A stretch of DNA of 64,000 bases from Shumkonia mesophila (GCF_026163695.1 NZ_JAOTID010000013.1:96679-160678); one strand, 5' to 3'; positions 11,344 through 21,650 are shown, counted from the first letter of the stretch. Translations and numbers: made by a program. Notes: generated from the sequence alone by a model not told the origin.

Positions 11344-12432
11344 TCACCTCAGCTTCAGGGTCGAAAGGCCGACCAGCGCCAGGATCGTCGCGATGATCCA
11401 GAAGCGGATGACGATGGTCGATTCGGCCCAGCCCTTCTTTTCGAAGTGGTGGTGCAGCGGCGCCATGCGGAAAACCCGGCGACCGGTCAGCTTGAACGAG
11501 ACCACCTGGACCACCACCGACACGGTTTCCAGCACGAACAGGCCGCCGACGATGGCCAGCACCAGCTCGTGCTTGGTGATGACGCTGACCGAGCCCAGGG
11601 CGCCGCCCAGGGACAGCGAGCCGGTGTCGCCCATGAAAACGGCGGCCGGCGGCGCGTTGAACCACAGGAACCCCAACCCGCCGCCCGCCAGGGCGCCGCA
11701 GAATACGGCCAACTCGCCGCTGCCGGGCACGTAGTGGAGCTGCAGGTAATTGGCGAACAGGGCGTTGCCGACCAGGTACGAGATCAGCGCGAACACGGCG
11801 ATGGCGATCATCACCGGCACGACGGCCAGGCCGTCGAGCCCGTCGGTCAGGTTGACGGCGTTGGACGCCCCGACCATGACGAACACGGCAAACGCGATGA
11901 AGCCCCAGCCGAAGTCGACCAGCACCTGCTTGAAGAACGGCACCGCCAGATAGCTGGCCAGCGAGGCCGGCAGCATCGACGTGATCCAAAAGGCGGCGAC
12001 GACCGCGATGCCGGTGAGCAGCGCAAGCTTGGCGCGGCCGGGCAGGCCGCCGCTTTGGCGCCGGGTGACCTTCAGCCAGTCGTCGGCGAAGCCGACGGCG
12101 CCGAAGCCGATGGTGACGAACAGCGCCGCCCAGACGAAGCCGTTGCTGAGATCCGCCCACAGCAGGGTGGAGACCGTCAGCGCCAGCAGGATCATGAAGC
12201 CGCCCATGGTGGGCGTGCCCTTCTTGGTGATCAGATGGCTTTCCGGGCCGTCGAGGCGGATCGGCTGGCCGCCGTTCTGGACCTTGCGCAGGTGGCGGAT
12301 GATCCGGGGGCCGAGGACGAAGGCGACGATCAGCGCCGTGATGATGGCGGCGCCGGTGCGGAACGTGAGGTAGCGCACGACGTTGAAGACGAGGAACTCG
12401 TCGGCCAGCGGGACAAGCAGATGGAACAGCAT
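11344..12432 (-). CDS. mraY: Phospho-N-acetylmuramoyl-pentapeptide transferase MraY
   Basis: MraY is the polytopic membrane enzyme that moves phospho-MurNAc-pentapeptide to undecaprenyl phosphate, making lipid I. The 362-residue protein has about ten membrane segments and the conserved KKGTPTMGG loop near residue 70. The aspartate-rich GFADDWLK and [10 protein letters not shown] motifs and the [11 protein letters not shown] histidine motif near the C-terminus are all present. The frame is open upstream inside murF, but the ATG at 12432 (MLFHLL) gives the usual N-terminus and length. The spacing to murF is 8 bp. Confidence 0.97.
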   Translation of the reverse strand: MLFHLLVPLADEFLVFNVVRYLTFRTGAAIITALIVAFVLGPRIIRHLRKVQNGGQPIRLDGPESHLITKKGTPTMGGFMILLALTVSTLLWADLSNGFVWAALFVTIGFGAVGFADDWLKVTRRQSGGLPGRAKLALLTGIAVVAAFWITSMLPASLASYLAVPFFKQVLVDFGWGFIAFAVFVMVGASNAVNLTDGLDGLAVVPVMIAIAVFALISYLVGNALFANYLQLHYVPGSGELAVFCGALAGGGLGFLWFNAPPAAVFMGDTGSLSLGGALGSVSVITKHELVLAIVGGLFVLETVSVVVQVVSFKLTGRRVFRMAPLHHHFEKKGWAESTIVIRFWIIATILALVGLSTLKLR

Positions 12433-12440
12433 GGCGCCCC

Positions 12441-13895
12441 CTAACGCCCGTTGACGGTCCGGCGTGGCGCGTCGCCGCCGTTGGCGCCGAGCTTCAGCAA
12501 GGCCTGCACGATGGGGCCGGTGCGGCTGCCCGCCGAGCCCTTGACCATCACCACGTCGCCCGGTCCGACGGCGCCCCTGACCAGCGGCAACAGCGCCTCG
12601 GCGTCGGCGGCATGGCCGCCCCGCATGGCGGCCGGCAACACCCCCGACAGACAGGCCATGTGGGTTCCCGCCGTGAACACCAAGTCGATGCCATTGCGGC
12701 GCAGCGGCGCCGCCAAACCGGCATGCAGGTCGCCGGACTCGGCACCCAGTTCCAGCATGTCGCCCAGCACGGCGATCCGCCGCCCGCCCGGGCCCGGCTG
12801 GGCGACGCCCAACACCTCGAAGGCGGCGCACATGGAAACCGGGCTGGCGTTATAGCTTTCGTCGATCAGCTCGAAGGCGCCGCCCGCCATCGTCACCCGA
12901 TGTCGCTGGCCACGGCCCTTCGGCAGTTCGATGACGGCAAGCGAGGCCGCCGCGTTCTTGACGTCGCCGCCGGCCGCCCACACCGTGGCCAGGACGCCCA
13001 GGCTGTTGATCACCCAGTGGCGGCCCGGCGCGCCGACGCGCAGGCGCAGCGTCTCGCCGCCCACCATCACCTTGAGGCGCGAGCCGTCGGCCTCGATGGT
13101 CGCCTCGGTCAACCTGACGTCGGCGCCGGCGTCGACACCGAAGGAAACGATCCGCGACACGCCGGCTGCCTCGGCGGAGCCCGCCAGGCGCGCGAAAAAT
13201 CGGTTGTCGCGGTTGAGCACCGCCACGCCGTCGGCCTCGATGCCGTCGAAGATCTCGGCCTTGGCGTCGGCGATCGCCTCGACGCTGTCGAAGAATTCCG
13301 TGTGAACGGGTTCCACCGTGGTGACGATGGCGACGTGCGGCCGGGCCAGGCGCGACAGCGGCGAGATTTCGCCGGCATGGTTCATGCCCATCTCGAAAAT
13401 GCCGATTTCGGCGTCCAGCGGCAGCCTGGACAGGCTGAGCGGCAGGCCCCAGTGGTTGTTGAGGTTGCCGGTCGTGGCGAACACCGCGTACTGCCGGCCG
13501 AGCACCGTGCGCAACGCCTCCTTGGTCCCGGTTTTCCCGACGCTGCCGGTCACCGCGATGATGCGGGCGCGCGTCCGGGTGCGGGCCGCCGCCCCCAGCT
13601 GCCGCAACGCGTCCAGGGTATCGCCGACCACCAGAAGCGGCGCCTTCTCGGAAACTTCGGGTGGGCGATGGCTGACCATCGCCGCCGCCGCACCGCCGCC
13701 GAGGGCATCGGCGACGAAGGCGTGGCCGTCGAAGTTGGGGCCCTTGATGGCGACGAACAGGTCGCCCGCCTGGATCGCCCGGCTGTCGATGGAAACGCCG
13801 GTGGCCGTCCATTCGCCACTGGCGCGGCCCCCGGTCGCCGCCATCGTCTCCGCCGCGGTCCACAGAACAGATCCGGCATGGGGCGCAACGTTCAT
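12441..13895 (-). CDS. murF: UDP-MurNAc-tripeptide--D-Ala-D-Ala ligase
   Basis: MurF adds the D-Ala-D-Ala dipeptide made by Ddl to the UDP-MurNAc tripeptide. The 484-residue protein has the N-terminal substrate domain ([18 protein letters not shown]), the P-loop TGSVGKT at 116-122, [21 protein letters not shown], and DESYNASP in the C-terminal half. The ATG at 13895 overlaps the murE stop by 4 bp (ATGA). Length is a little above that of E. coli MurF (452 aa). Confidence 0.97.
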   Translation of the reverse strand: MNVAPHAGSVLWTAAETMAATGGRASGEWTATGVSIDSRAIQAGDLFVAIKGPNFDGHAFVADALGGGAAAAMVSHRPPEVSEKAPLLVVGDTLDALRQLGAAARTRTRARIIAVTGSVGKTGTKEALRTVLGRQYAVFATTGNLNNHWGLPLSLSRLPLDAEIGIFEMGMNHAGEISPLSRLARPHVAIVTTVEPVHTEFFDSVEAIADAKAEIFDGIEADGVAVLNRDNRFFARLAGSAEAAGVSRIVSFGVDAGADVRLTEATIEADGSRLKVMVGGETLRLRVGAPGRHWVINSLGVLATVWAAGGDVKNAAASLAVIELPKGRGQRHRVTMAGGAFELIDESYNASPVSMCAAFEVLGVAQPGPGGRRIAVLGDMLELGAESGDLHAGLAAPLRRNGIDLVFTAGTHMACLSGVLPAAMRGGHAADAEALLPLVRGAVGPGDVVMVKGSAGSRTGPIVQALLKLGANGGDAPRRTVNGR

Positions 13896-15361
13896 CGTCC
13901 GACCTCCGCCACCGCTTCGCTGACCACCGTCACGTCGTCGAAAGGAATGACCTTGTCGCCGACGATCTGGCCGGTCTCGTGGCCCTTGCCGGCCACCAGC
14001 AGAACATCGTCGGGACCGAGGGCGGCGACGGCGGCGGCAATGGCCTGCCGGCGGTCGCCGATTTCGCGGGCGCGCGGACTGGCCGCCATGACCTGCCGGC
14101 GGATGGCGGCGGCATCCTCGCCGCGCGGGTTGTCGTCGGTGACGAAGGCCAGGTCGGCCAGGGTGTCGGCGATGCGGCCCATTTGGGGGCGCTTGCCGGC
14201 GTCGCGGTCGCCGCCGCAGCCGAAGACGACGAGCAGCCGTCCCTTGACGTGCGGCCGCAGGGTCTTGAGCACGGACTCCAGGGCGTCGGGGGTATGGGCG
14301 AAGTCGACGATAATGGGTGCGCCGTTGGGATGGCGGGCCGCCAGCTGCAAGCGGCCACGCACGCCCTCCAGCCCGCCCAGCGCCGCCACCGCCTTGGCGG
14401 CGTCGCTGCCGGTGGCGATGGCGAGGCCCAGGGCGCACAGGGCGTTCATCGCCTGGAAGGCGCCGACCAGCGGCAGGACGACGTCGTGGGATCGTCCCTC
14501 GACGGCAATCTTCAGCCGCTGGCTCTCGGCCAACGGTTCGCTGCGCTCCAAGCGGATGGCCTCGCCCGCCGTCCCGTAGGTGAGGACGGCGAGGCCGCGC
14601 TTGCGGGCCGCCTCGACAAACATCGGCGCCCCGGCGTCGTCGGCGTTGATCACGGCGGCGCCGTCGCCGGCGGTGACGTCGGTGAACAGGCGCAACTTGG
14701 CCGCCCCATAGGCGTCCATGGTTCCGTGATAGTCGAGGTGGTCGCGGGTCAGGTTGGTGAAGCCGGCCGCCTTCACCTTGACGCCGTCGAGCCGGTATTG
14801 GGCGAGGCCGTGACTGGAGGCCTCGAAGGCCAGATGGCTCACCCCGGCTTCGGCCAGGGCGGCAAGGTCGCGATGGAGGTCGACGGCGTCGGGCGTAGTC
14901 AGGCTGCCCTTGGTCTCGACGCCCGGCGCCACGGTGCCCAGCGTTCCCATGCTGGCGGCCTGGTGGCCCAGGCGGGCCCAGATCTGGCGCACGAAGGTGA
15001 CCGTCGAGGTCTTGCCGTTGGTGCCGGTGACGGCCGCGACGGTGGCGGGCTGCCTATCGTAAAAACGCGCCGCCATCAGGGCCAGGGCGCGGCGCGGGTT
15101 CTCGGCATTGATCAGGCGGGCCGGAAGGGTTGGCGGGTAAAGCTGGGTACCGGGTGGAGCGAGCACGGCAACGGCCCCGCGGCCGAGGGCCTCGGCGATG
15201 AATTCGCGGCCGTCGGCGTGGGCGCCGGGAAAGGCGGCGAACAGATAGCCGGGCTTGACCTGGCGCGAGTCGCTGGTCAGTCCCGTGATGTCCGTGGTTC
15301 CGAATTCGGCCGCCCCGGCCAAGCCTTGAAGTTCTTCGCTCAGCAGGTCAGCGAGCCGCAC
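13892..15361 (-). CDS. murE: UDP-MurNAc-L-Ala-D-Glu--meso-diaminopimelate ligase
   Basis: MurE adds the third stem-peptide residue. The motif DDNPRGED near residue 405 is the meso-diaminopimelate-specific signature, so this cell wall uses DAP rather than lysine. The P-loop TGTNGKTS is at 112-119. Two starts are possible. The GTG at 15361 (Met-Arg-Leu-Ala-Asp-Leu-Leu) has a strong GGGAGG site 6 bp upstream and gives 489 aa. The ATG at 15379 lacks a good site and would give 495 aa. The GTG is chosen on the ribosome binding site. Either start lies inside the end of ftsI, so the two genes overlap by 14 or 32 bp. Confidence 0.95.
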   Translation of the reverse strand: MRLADLLSEELQGLAGAAEFGTTDITGLTSDSRQVKPGYLFAAFPGAHADGREFIAEALGRGAVAVLAPPGTQLYPPTLPARLINAENPRRALALMAARFYDRQPATVAAVTGTNGKTSTVTFVRQIWARLGHQAASMGTLGTVAPGVETKGSLTTPDAVDLHRDLAALAEAGVSHLAFEASSHGLAQYRLDGVKVKAAGFTNLTRDHLDYHGTMDAYGAAKLRLFTDVTAGDGAAVINADDAGAPMFVEAARKRGLAVLTYGTAGEAIRLERSEPLAESQRLKIAVEGRSHDVVLPLVGAFQAMNALCALGLAIATGSDAAKAVAALGGLEGVRGRLQLAARHPNGAPIIVDFAHTPDALESVLKTLRPHVKGRLLVVFGCGGDRDAGKRPQMGRIADTLADLAFVTDDNPRGEDAAAIRRQVMAASPRAREIGDRRQAIAAAVAALGPDDVLLVAGKGHETGQIVGDKVIPFDDVTVVSEAVAEVGR

Positions 15362-17147
15362 GCCGGGCCTCCCTGACATCGTCGAGGGCCGCCCGCACCG
15401 CGACCACCAGGTCGCGGTTGACCGGCACGGCCTTCGGCGCGTTCTTGGGGGCGATGCCGGGCGCCGCGTCGTCGCCCGGCACACTCGGGGAAATGCCCAT
15501 GAGCGGAGCGATCCGCTTGACGATCTTGCCGACCGCCGGCGCCGCGACCCAGCCGCCGGTAGCGTAGTTGTACGTCTTCTTGGTGCCGTGCGGTTCGTCG
15601 AGAAGGGCCAGCACCACATAGCGCGGCCGCTCGATGGGGAAGGCGCCGATGAAGGACGAGATCCGGGCGTCGCTGCGATAGCGGCCGTTGACTTCCTTCT
15701 CGGCGGTGCCGGTCTTGCCGCCGATGCGATAGCCCTCGACCTTGGCCTGCTTGCCGCTGCCTTCCTCGACCACCAGTTCCATCAGTTGGCGCACCTTGGC
15801 CGAGGTCTCCGGCGACAGGACGCGCTCGCCGACCAGGGGCGCGGCCCCTTCGTGGCGCAGGATGGTGGGGGTGTAGCGGATGCCGCCGTTGACCAGCGTC
15901 GCCGTCGCCGCCACCACTTGCAGGGGGCTGACCGCGAGGCCATGGCCGAAGGCGATCGTCATGGTGTTGATTTCGCGCCACTGCGCGGGAACCAGCGGCT
16001 TGCCGACCTCGGGCAGTTCGACGGCGGGCGCCGTCAGCAGGCCCAACCGGCCCAGATAGTCGCGCTGGCCCTTGGTGCCCACATCGAGCGCCATCTTGGC
16101 CGCGCCGATGTTGGACGAATGGATCAGGATTTCGGGGACCGACAGCCAGCGGTTCTCGCCGTGGTAGTCGCTGATGGTGAAGCGGGCGACGCGGATCGGC
16201 TTGCTGGCGTCATAACCGCTCTGCAGGGTGACGGTGCCGGAGTCCAGCGCCATGGCGGCGGTGAACAGTTTGAAGGTCGACCCCATCTCGTAGACGCCCT
16301 TGGTGGCGCGGTTGAAGCCGGCCTCGCCCTGCAGGGTGGCGGGCTGATTGGGATCGAAGTCGGGCAGCGACACCATGGCCAGCGTTTCGCCGGTGGCGAC
16401 GTCGAGCACGATGGCGGTGCCGCCCAGCGCCCTGTATTCGGCGACGGCGGCGGAAAGTTCCTCGTGCGCGATGGCCTGGACCCGAAGGTCGATGGAAAGC
16501 TTGAGCGGCTCGTCGTCGACCCGCAGGCGCTCGTCGAACAGCTTCTCGACGCCGGCGATGCCGCGGCTGTCGACGTCGGTGAGGCCAAGCACGTGGGCGA
16601 CGAGCGGCCCGTGCGGATAGACCCGCCGTTCGCCCTGATGGAATTGCAGGCCGGGAATCCCCAACCGGTTGACCTCGAACTTCTGGCTGGGGGTGAGGTT
16701 GCGATGGATCCACACGAAACGGTTGCGGCTGGACAGTTTGGCCAGCAGGTCGGCGCCGTCGAGTTCGGGCAGCACGGTCAGCAGGCGTTCGGTCGCCTCG
16801 GCAGGGTCGAGCACCTCGGTGGCGTCGGCATAGAGCGAGGCGGTGGGCAGGCTGGTCGCCAGGATCAGCCCGTTGCGGTCCAGCACCTCGGCACGGTCCA
16901 TGGTGCCACTGCGCTCGCTCTCGGCCTGCGCAACCTTGGGTTCGCCCGGCTGGTCGATGGCGGTGAGGTCGACCAGTCGCCCGGCGATGGCCAGGAAGGC
17001 GAAGGCGAACACGGCGCCGGTCACCAGCACGCGGTTGCGCCCGGTCTCGAGCGCCTGCTTGCGCGCGCCATCGAGGCGGACACGGCGGAATTCCCAAGGC
17101 TTGCGAGTGGCTTGGCCGTTCTGGCCGAGCGAGGTTTCGGCGCTCAT
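15348..17147 (-). CDS. ftsI: Septal peptidoglycan transpeptidase FtsI (PBP3)
   Basis: FtsI is the division-specific class B penicillin-binding protein that crosslinks septal peptidoglycan with FtsW. The 599-residue protein has a basic cytoplasmic tail, one membrane segment at about 39-60, a PBP dimerisation domain, and the transpeptidase domain with the active-site STFK at 290-293, SSN at 344-346 and KTG at 478-480. The C-terminal tail after about residue 540 is Ala/Pro/Val-rich. It overlaps ftsL by 4 bp. Confidence 0.97.
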   Translation of the reverse strand: MSAETSLGQNGQATRKPWEFRRVRLDGARKQALETGRNRVLVTGAVFAFAFLAIAGRLVDLTAIDQPGEPKVAQAESERSGTMDRAEVLDRNGLILATSLPTASLYADATEVLDPAEATERLLTVLPELDGADLLAKLSSRNRFVWIHRNLTPSQKFEVNRLGIPGLQFHQGERRVYPHGPLVAHVLGLTDVDSRGIAGVEKLFDERLRVDDEPLKLSIDLRVQAIAHEELSAAVAEYRALGGTAIVLDVATGETLAMVSLPDFDPNQPATLQGEAGFNRATKGVYEMGSTFKLFTAAMALDSGTVTLQSGYDASKPIRVARFTISDYHGENRWLSVPEILIHSSNIGAAKMALDVGTKGQRDYLGRLGLLTAPAVELPEVGKPLVPAQWREINTMTIAFGHGLAVSPLQVVAATATLVNGGIRYTPTILRHEGAAPLVGERVLSPETSAKVRQLMELVVEEGSGKQAKVEGYRIGGKTGTAEKEVNGRYRSDARISSFIGAFPIERPRYVVLALLDEPHGTKKTYNYATGGWVAAPAVGKIVKRIAPLMGISPSVPGDDAAPGIAPKNAPKAVPVNRDLVVAVRAALDDVREARRAAR

Positions 17148-17497
17148 CGCTTCTCTCCGCGGCTAAGGCCGGCATCGGCGGGACGCGCCGCAACCGGCTG
17201 GACGTCGGGCGTCACCGCCGGCTGGCGTTCGGCCAAGCCGTCGAAACTGTTCATCTGGCGGGCCGAGATCGGCCCCATGCCCAGGTGCTTCTCGGCCAGC
17301 TGGCGCAGCCGGCCGGGATCGTTCAGGTGGGCCCACTCGGCACGCAGCACGTGGATGGCCCGCTCCTCGCTGACGATGCCGCGCTCGATGCCGGTCAGTT
17401 CGGCCTCGAGCTGCTGCACCTGATACTTGACCGAAAACAGCACCAGGCTGAGACCGGCGGCGACCAGCAGGGCGAACAGCGTGGTCTGGCGGATCAT
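17144..17497 (-). CDS. ftsL: Cell division protein FtsL
   Basis: FtsL is a small bitopic inner-membrane protein that forms the FtsQLB complex and activates FtsWI. The 117-residue product has an N-terminal membrane segment at about 4-22 followed by a heptad-like coiled coil (residues 26-55) and the conserved [17 protein letters not shown] segment. Sequence conservation in this family is low, so the call rests on architecture, this short motif and its place between rsmH and ftsI. It overlaps both neighbours by 4 bp. Confidence 0.92.
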   Translation of the reverse strand: MIRQTTLFALLVAAGLSLVLFSVKYQVQQLEAELTGIERGIVSEERAIHVLRAEWAHLNDPGRLRQLAEKHLGMGPISARQMNSFDGLAERQPAVTPDVQPVAARPADAGLSRGEKR

Positions 17498-18462
17498 GAC
17501 AGACCTCCGGCAAGGGCGGCGGCAGCGGTTCGCTCGGCGGCGCGCAGGCGGGCCGACCGGGCGCGCGGGTTGGCGGCGGTTTCGGCCTCGCCGGGCACCT
17601 GGGAGCGCCGGCCGAGCAACCGGAAGGTGGCGGCCGGCGCCGCCCCGTCGGCGGCCTCGGGCAGATGGCGCGAGACGTGCGGGCGGTCTTCGCTGCGCGA
17701 CCTCAGGAAGGTCTTGACCCGGCGGTCCTCCAAGGAATGAAACGCGACCACGGCCAGACGCCCGCCCGCCTTGAGCACGGCCTCGGCGGCGGCAAGGCCG
17801 CGGTCGAGTTCCGCCATCTCCTGGTTGACGTGGATGCGCAGCGCCTGGAACGTGCGGGTCGCCGGGTCGATGCCGTCGCGCGACTTGGGCACGACGCGGC
17901 GCACGATGGCGGCCAGCTGCCCGGTGCGCTCGATCGGCTCGCGCTCCCTGGCCTCGACGATGGCGCGCGCCACACGGCGCGAGGCCCGCTCCTCGCCATA
18001 GGCATAGATGATGTCGGCGAGCGTTTTCTCGGGAAGGGAATTGACGGCATCCGCGGCACTGGCGCCCTCCTTCTCCATACGCATGTCGAGCGGCCCGTCC
18101 TCGCGGAACGAGAAGCCGCGCTCGGCGTCGTCGATCTGCTGGGACGATACGCCGAGATCCAGCGCCACGCCGTCGACTTCACCTAGACCGGCCGTCGCCA
18201 GGATACGGTCCATGTCGCCGTAACGGCCGCCGACGACGGTCAGGCGGCCGGGAAAATGCTTGGCCATTTCGGCGCCGCGCGCCACCGCGTCGGGATCGCG
18301 GTCTATACCCCACACCGAACAGTCGGCCGCCTCCAGCACGGCGCGGGCATAGCCGCCGCCGCCGAAGGTGCCGTCGACGTAGATGCCGCCGTCCCGGGGC
18401 GCCAGGACGGCAAGCACTTCTTTCAGCATGACCGGAACGTGGGTGGTCGGGCCCGCCATCAT
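17494..18462 (-). CDS. rsmH: 16S rRNA (cytosine(1402)-N4)-methyltransferase RsmH
   Basis: RsmH (MraW) uses SAM to methylate C1402 of 16S rRNA in the ribosomal P site. The 322-residue protein starts with [10 protein letters not shown] and has the SAM-binding motif [16 protein letters not shown] at about 28-43. [32 protein letters not shown] and [13 protein letters not shown] follow. It overlaps mraZ and ftsL by 4 bp, the standard start of the dcw operon. Confidence 0.97.
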   Translation of the reverse strand: MMAGPTTHVPVMLKEVLAVLAPRDGGIYVDGTFGGGGYARAVLEAADCSVWGIDRDPDAVARGAEMAKHFPGRLTVVGGRYGDMDRILATAGLGEVDGVALDLGVSSQQIDDAERGFSFREDGPLDMRMEKEGASAADAVNSLPEKTLADIIYAYGEERASRRVARAIVEAREREPIERTGQLAAIVRRVVPKSRDGIDPATRTFQALRIHVNQEMAELDRGLAAAEAVLKAGGRLAVVAFHSLEDRRVKTFLRSRSEDRPHVSRHLPEAADGAAPAATFRLLGRRSQVPGEAETAANPRARSARLRAAERTAAAALAGGLS

Positions 18463-18932
18463 TCCTCCCCGCCGGCCGGCCCTGACGGCCGCAGCTTGAG
18501 GGTGGCGCCGCGGCTGCGGGCCTTCTCGAAGGTCTGCCGGGCGTGCTTGGCGTAGGTCTCGGGGGTCCAGATCTGCAGGCGGGTGCCGCGGCCGACGAAC
18601 AGGGCCTCGGCGGTGATGCCGGCGTGCTCCAGGAGTTCGGGGGGGAGGACCACGCGGCCTTCCGGATCGAAGGCGAGGGGGTGGGCGTTTTCCATGATCA
18701 CCGAGGCGAGCTCGTCCTGCTCGTCGGAGAAGAGGTCGAGGTCGTCGAGGCTTTGGCTGATGCGGTTCATGAAGTCTTCGCCGCAGGCCTCGATGGCGGG
18801 GTACTTGAACAGCGGATAGGCGTAGAGGCCGGCGAACGACTGATCCTTGAAGGCGTCGCGGAACGGCTTAGGGACGGAAACCCGACCCTTTCTGTCGATC
18901 TTGTTGACGTGCCTGCCGACCAACAGCGCCAT
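18459..18932 (-). CDS. mraZ: Transcriptional regulator MraZ
   Basis: MraZ is an AbrB-fold regulator that in E. coli forms a ring, binds TGGG-type repeats upstream of its own gene, and controls the dcw operon. Both halves of the duplicated fold are visible: [19 protein letters not shown] near the N-terminus and [19 protein letters not shown] near residue 95. The ATG at 18932 (MALLVGRHV) has an AGAGG site at good spacing and matches the usual N-terminus, giving 157 aa. The ATG at 18947 would add five residues but its G-rich site touches the start codon. First gene of the operon. Confidence 0.95.
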   Translation of the reverse strand: MALLVGRHVNKIDRKGRVSVPKPFRDAFKDQSFAGLYAYPLFKYPAIEACGEDFMNRISQSLDDLDLFSDEQDELASVIMENAHPLAFDPEGRVVLPPELLEHAGITAEALFVGRGTRLQIWTPETYAKHARQTFEKARSRGATLKLRPSGPAGGEE

Positions 18933-19028
18933 TCTGACCTCTGCCATCCCCCTTGCGACCGGCCGCCGAAAGGCCCGGAAATCCTCGGCTTACGGTCGCT
19001 CCCCCACGATCCACATGGCGGGCATTCA

Positions 19029-19062
19029 TGGGATACCATGGGATATCATGGGCGTCAATGGG
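19029..19062. promoter_or_regulatory. Probable MraZ operator: four 10-bp-phased TGGG boxes
   Basis: Direct repeats begin at 19029, 19039, 19049 and 19059. Each is TGGG followed by six bases, on the plus strand, about 100 bp upstream of the mraZ start. The spacing is exactly 10 bp, one helical turn. E. coli MraZ is known to bind TGGGN repeats separated by 5 bp, so an autoregulatory operator is a direct inference. Confidence 0.8.
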
Positions 19063-19090
19063 ATACTATTGAAATACTTGGGTTAACAAA
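19063..19090 (-). promoter_or_regulatory. Candidate mraZ/dcw promoter
   Basis: On the minus strand TTTGTT (19090-19085) and TAGTAT (19068-19063) are separated by 16 bp, close to a sigma-70 pattern. The -10 element overlaps the fourth TGGG box, so MraZ binding would block it. This is a motif match only. Confidence 0.4.
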
Positions 19091-19097
19091 GTGTTAC
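19083..19097. promoter_or_regulatory. Near-consensus CtrA box upstream of mraZ
   Basis: TTAA, seven bases, then TTAC: one mismatch from the alphaproteobacterial CtrA consensus TTAA-N7-TTAA. It covers the candidate -35 element of the dcw promoter. In Caulobacter CtrA controls ftsZ, so control of division genes would be plausible, but one mismatched site is weak evidence. Confidence 0.35.
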
Positions 19098-19265
19098 TGG
19101 CCGCGGAAACCAAGGGCCCGCAAAACGGGCCACAGTGATCGCCAAAGGTTCGAGGGTGTTGCGCCCTTCTATTCAGCAACAACAATGCGGCGATATTATG
19201 TTCCCACTATGTTCTCTTGTGGCAGGCAAGGATCTTGGCGAGGACGGCAGCGGCCCGCGGACCCC

Positions 19266-19697
19266 TCAGCCGCGCGTCTTCAGCATGTAGCGGGCCGGCT
19301 CGGGAAGCGGCCCGAAGCCCAGCGGCCGGTAAACCCCGTGGGCGTCGCGGGTGGCCAGGACCCAGCGGTCGACGTCGGCGATCGGCGGATAGCCGACGAT
19401 GGTCTCGGCCAACCAGCGGCCGAGGCCGCGACCGCGCAGTTCGGGCGCCACGAAGACATCGCTGAGCCAGGCGAAGCGGGCGTAATCGGTGACCACGCGG
19501 CCGAAACCGGCCTGCTTGCCGTCGGGCCCGTAGAGCCCGAACACCAGCGCGCGATCGAGCGAGCGCAGGAAACGATCCTCGGTCAGCTTTTCCCCCCAGT
19601 ACGTGGTCCGGATGAATTGCCAGGTCGAGGCGCGGTCGATGCGGGCCTGATCGGTACTGATGACGAAGCCGTCGCGGCGCCATTCATCGAAGCTCAT
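19266..19697 (-). CDS. GNAT-family N-acetyltransferase
   Basis: This protein probably transfers an acetyl group from acetyl-CoA to an amine; the substrate is unknown. The 143-residue sequence has the GNAT core: a beta strand ALVFGLYGPDGKQAGFGRVV, then LSDVFVAPELRGRGLGRWLAE, in which RGRGLG (about residues 88-93) is the acetyl-CoA pyrophosphate loop. A C-terminal LGF segment is typical of the fold. It is a single gene facing the dcw promoter region from the right and is not obviously part of the operon. Confidence 0.85.
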   Translation of the reverse strand: MSFDEWRRDGFVISTDQARIDRASTWQFIRTTYWGEKLTEDRFLRSLDRALVFGLYGPDGKQAGFGRVVTDYARFAWLSDVFVAPELRGRGLGRWLAETIVGYPPIADVDRWVLATRDAHGVYRPLGFGPLPEPARYMLKTRG

Positions 19698-19770
19698 GGA
19701 CTCCCCCTCCCCCGCCGGCCTGGAGCGACCGGATGACCAGAGCGCAATGCGATCAAACGGATTCCTCTTT

Positions 19771-19800
19771 TCGTCACCCCCGCGTTCGCGGGAATGACGA
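19771..19800. repeat. Dispersed intergenic palindrome
   Basis: A 30-bp imperfect palindrome with arms TCGTCA..CCCGCG and CGCGGG..TGACGA around a TT centre. Elements of this TCATTCCCGCG type are common between genes in alphaproteobacteria. It lies between the GNAT gene and the downstream methyltransferase. Confidence 0.7.
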
Positions 19801-19861
19801 TGAAGGAAAGCGCGATTCCCTGCAGTCGCATACCGCTCTGCGGACCATGAATCGGCAAATG

Positions 19862-19876
19862 TTAAGCAAAGATTAA
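19862..19876. promoter_or_regulatory. CtrA-type box TTAA-N7-TTAA
   Basis: Two TTAA half-sites with exactly seven bases between them match the CtrA consensus. The site lies 165 bp upstream of the GNAT start and just past the methyltransferase stop. Function is inferred from the motif only. Confidence 0.4.
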
Positions 19877-19925
19877 GATGCCGCGAACGGCCGGAAAATG
19901 CGTCGTCATTACGCGTTCTCTGTGT

Positions 19926-20780
19926 TCAAACGCGAATCCGATCCGCCCTTTCGGCAATCACGGCGAATTCAGGGGCCTCCGCGTCATAGGCGTCACCGGC
20001 AACGTTGCCGAGGATTTCGGTCAATCGCAGGCCATGTTCGGCGAACAGGTCGCCGAGCCCCCGGGGATCGTAGCACTGGATCCAGTTGTAGCTCTCGCGG
20101 GTGCGGTTGCGCTCGACGATCGTATACTTGTGCAGGAAGAGCCGCTCGACCCCGTACTTGAACACGTTGCGGATGGCGAAATAGGGATCGGCCGACCAGA
20201 ACCCGCCATTGGGCGCCGTCTCGACCGTCGTCGCCTCGGCGACACCGGCAAGGCCGGCCAGGGATTGAACGTCGAGCAGTACGCTCCCGCCCTCCGCCAG
20301 CATGGCCCGCATCCTGTCGAGAAGAACGCCGCGCTGGTCCGGGCTGAGCACGCAGAAGTCGCAAAAGATCAGGGTGATCAGGTCGAACGGCGCGTCCGGC
20401 GTCGCCTCCAGGTAGTTGCCCAGCACGTAGTCGATGGTCAAGCCGTCCCGGACGGCGGCTTCGCGGGCATAGGCAATGGAGTTCTGCGACAGATCGACAC
20501 CGGTCACCGCTGCCCCGGCCCGGGCGAAGCGCGAGGTGTACAGCCCGGGGCCGCAGCCGAGATCGCACACCGCCCGGCCCGGCCCCAGGCAGAAGCGCGA
20601 CGCAATCCAGGCCGCGGAACGTTCGATGAAACCGGCGGGCCGCGAGGCGAGCTCGGCGTCGGGATCGAGATGCAGTTCGAGCATCCGACGCGACACGTGC
20701 GGGTCGTTCCAAAGCTCGGGGGTGGTGTAGTGGGCGAAGGGTTGCGGACGGGCGGTGACCCGCATCAGCGTCTCGAACAT
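19926..20780 (-). CDS. Class I SAM-dependent methyltransferase
   Basis: A 284-residue soluble protein with the standard class I methyltransferase order: motif I AVCDLGCGPGLYTSRFA (about residues 70-86), an acidic VTGVDLS end of strand 2, FDLITLIFCDFCVL as motif II, and LAEGGSVLLDVQSL as motif III. The N-terminus, with PFAHYTTPELWNDPHVSRRML, resembles a lid found in small-molecule methyltransferases. The substrate cannot be read from the sequence. It ends where rnpB begins and is on the same strand, about 46 bp downstream of the RNA. Confidence 0.85.
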   Translation of the reverse strand: MFETLMRVTARPQPFAHYTTPELWNDPHVSRRMLELHLDPDAELASRPAGFIERSAAWIASRFCLGPGRAVCDLGCGPGLYTSRFARAGAAVTGVDLSQNSIAYAREAAVRDGLTIDYVLGNYLEATPDAPFDLITLIFCDFCVLSPDQRGVLLDRMRAMLAEGGSVLLDVQSLAGLAGVAEATTVETAPNGGFWSADPYFAIRNVFKYGVERLFLHKYTIVERNRTRESYNWIQCYDPRGLGDLFAEHGLRLTEILGNVAGDAYDAEAPEFAVIAERADRIRV

Positions 20781-20826
20781 TTAGGCCTCTCAAGATAACC
20801 GCTGACGTCCGCAGCCTGTGGTAAGT

Positions 20827-21235
<409 letters not shown>

Positions 21236-21262
21236 TTTAGGGTAATGCATGCCCGCGAAAGG

Positions 21263-21646
21263 TCAAGCGGCGGTGACGGCGGGCGCCGCCGATTCCTCCG
21301 CCGCCCCCCACTGGCCGCGCCGGGCCGCGGCCTGGCCCAACAGGCGGCGGAACACCTCGATCGGCACCCACACCATGCGTTCGGTGTCGATGGCCGCCGA
21401 AGCCGGCTCGCCGGCCATGCCCAACAGCCGGACGTATTCGAGCCCGGTCATCTGCTGGCGCTCGCGGTCGCGCAGACCCAGCGCGAAGACGATGAAACCC
21501 AGGAGCGGGCGCCGGGTCAACCCGTCGAAACGCTCCAGCGCCGTCGTCAGTTCGGCGAACAGACGGGCGTCGGGCGCGCCCCGCACCGCCTGATTGCGCC
21601 GCACCGCCGGATCGTCCGGACTGATCGAGCAGGAACATCCCGCCAT
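21263..21646 (-). CDS. Uncharacterised 127-residue protein
   Basis: I do not recognise the family. The chosen ATG at 21646 lies 5 bp after the amidase stop and has an AAGGGA site inside the end of that gene. The frame could start further upstream, but that would overlap the amidase extensively. The product opens with a small cysteine pair (CSC) and has a helical stretch around residues 30-60 with LLGFIVFALGLRDRERQQ. It ends Ala-rich. Its tight spacing suggests co-transcription with the amidase. Confidence 0.65.
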   Translation of the reverse strand: MAGCSCSISPDDPAVRRNQAVRGAPDARLFAELTTALERFDGLTRRPLLGFIVFALGLRDRERQQMTGLEYVRLLGMAGEPASAAIDTERMVWVPIEVFRRLLGQAAARRGQWGAAEESAAPAVTAA

Positions 21647-21650
21647 GGCG

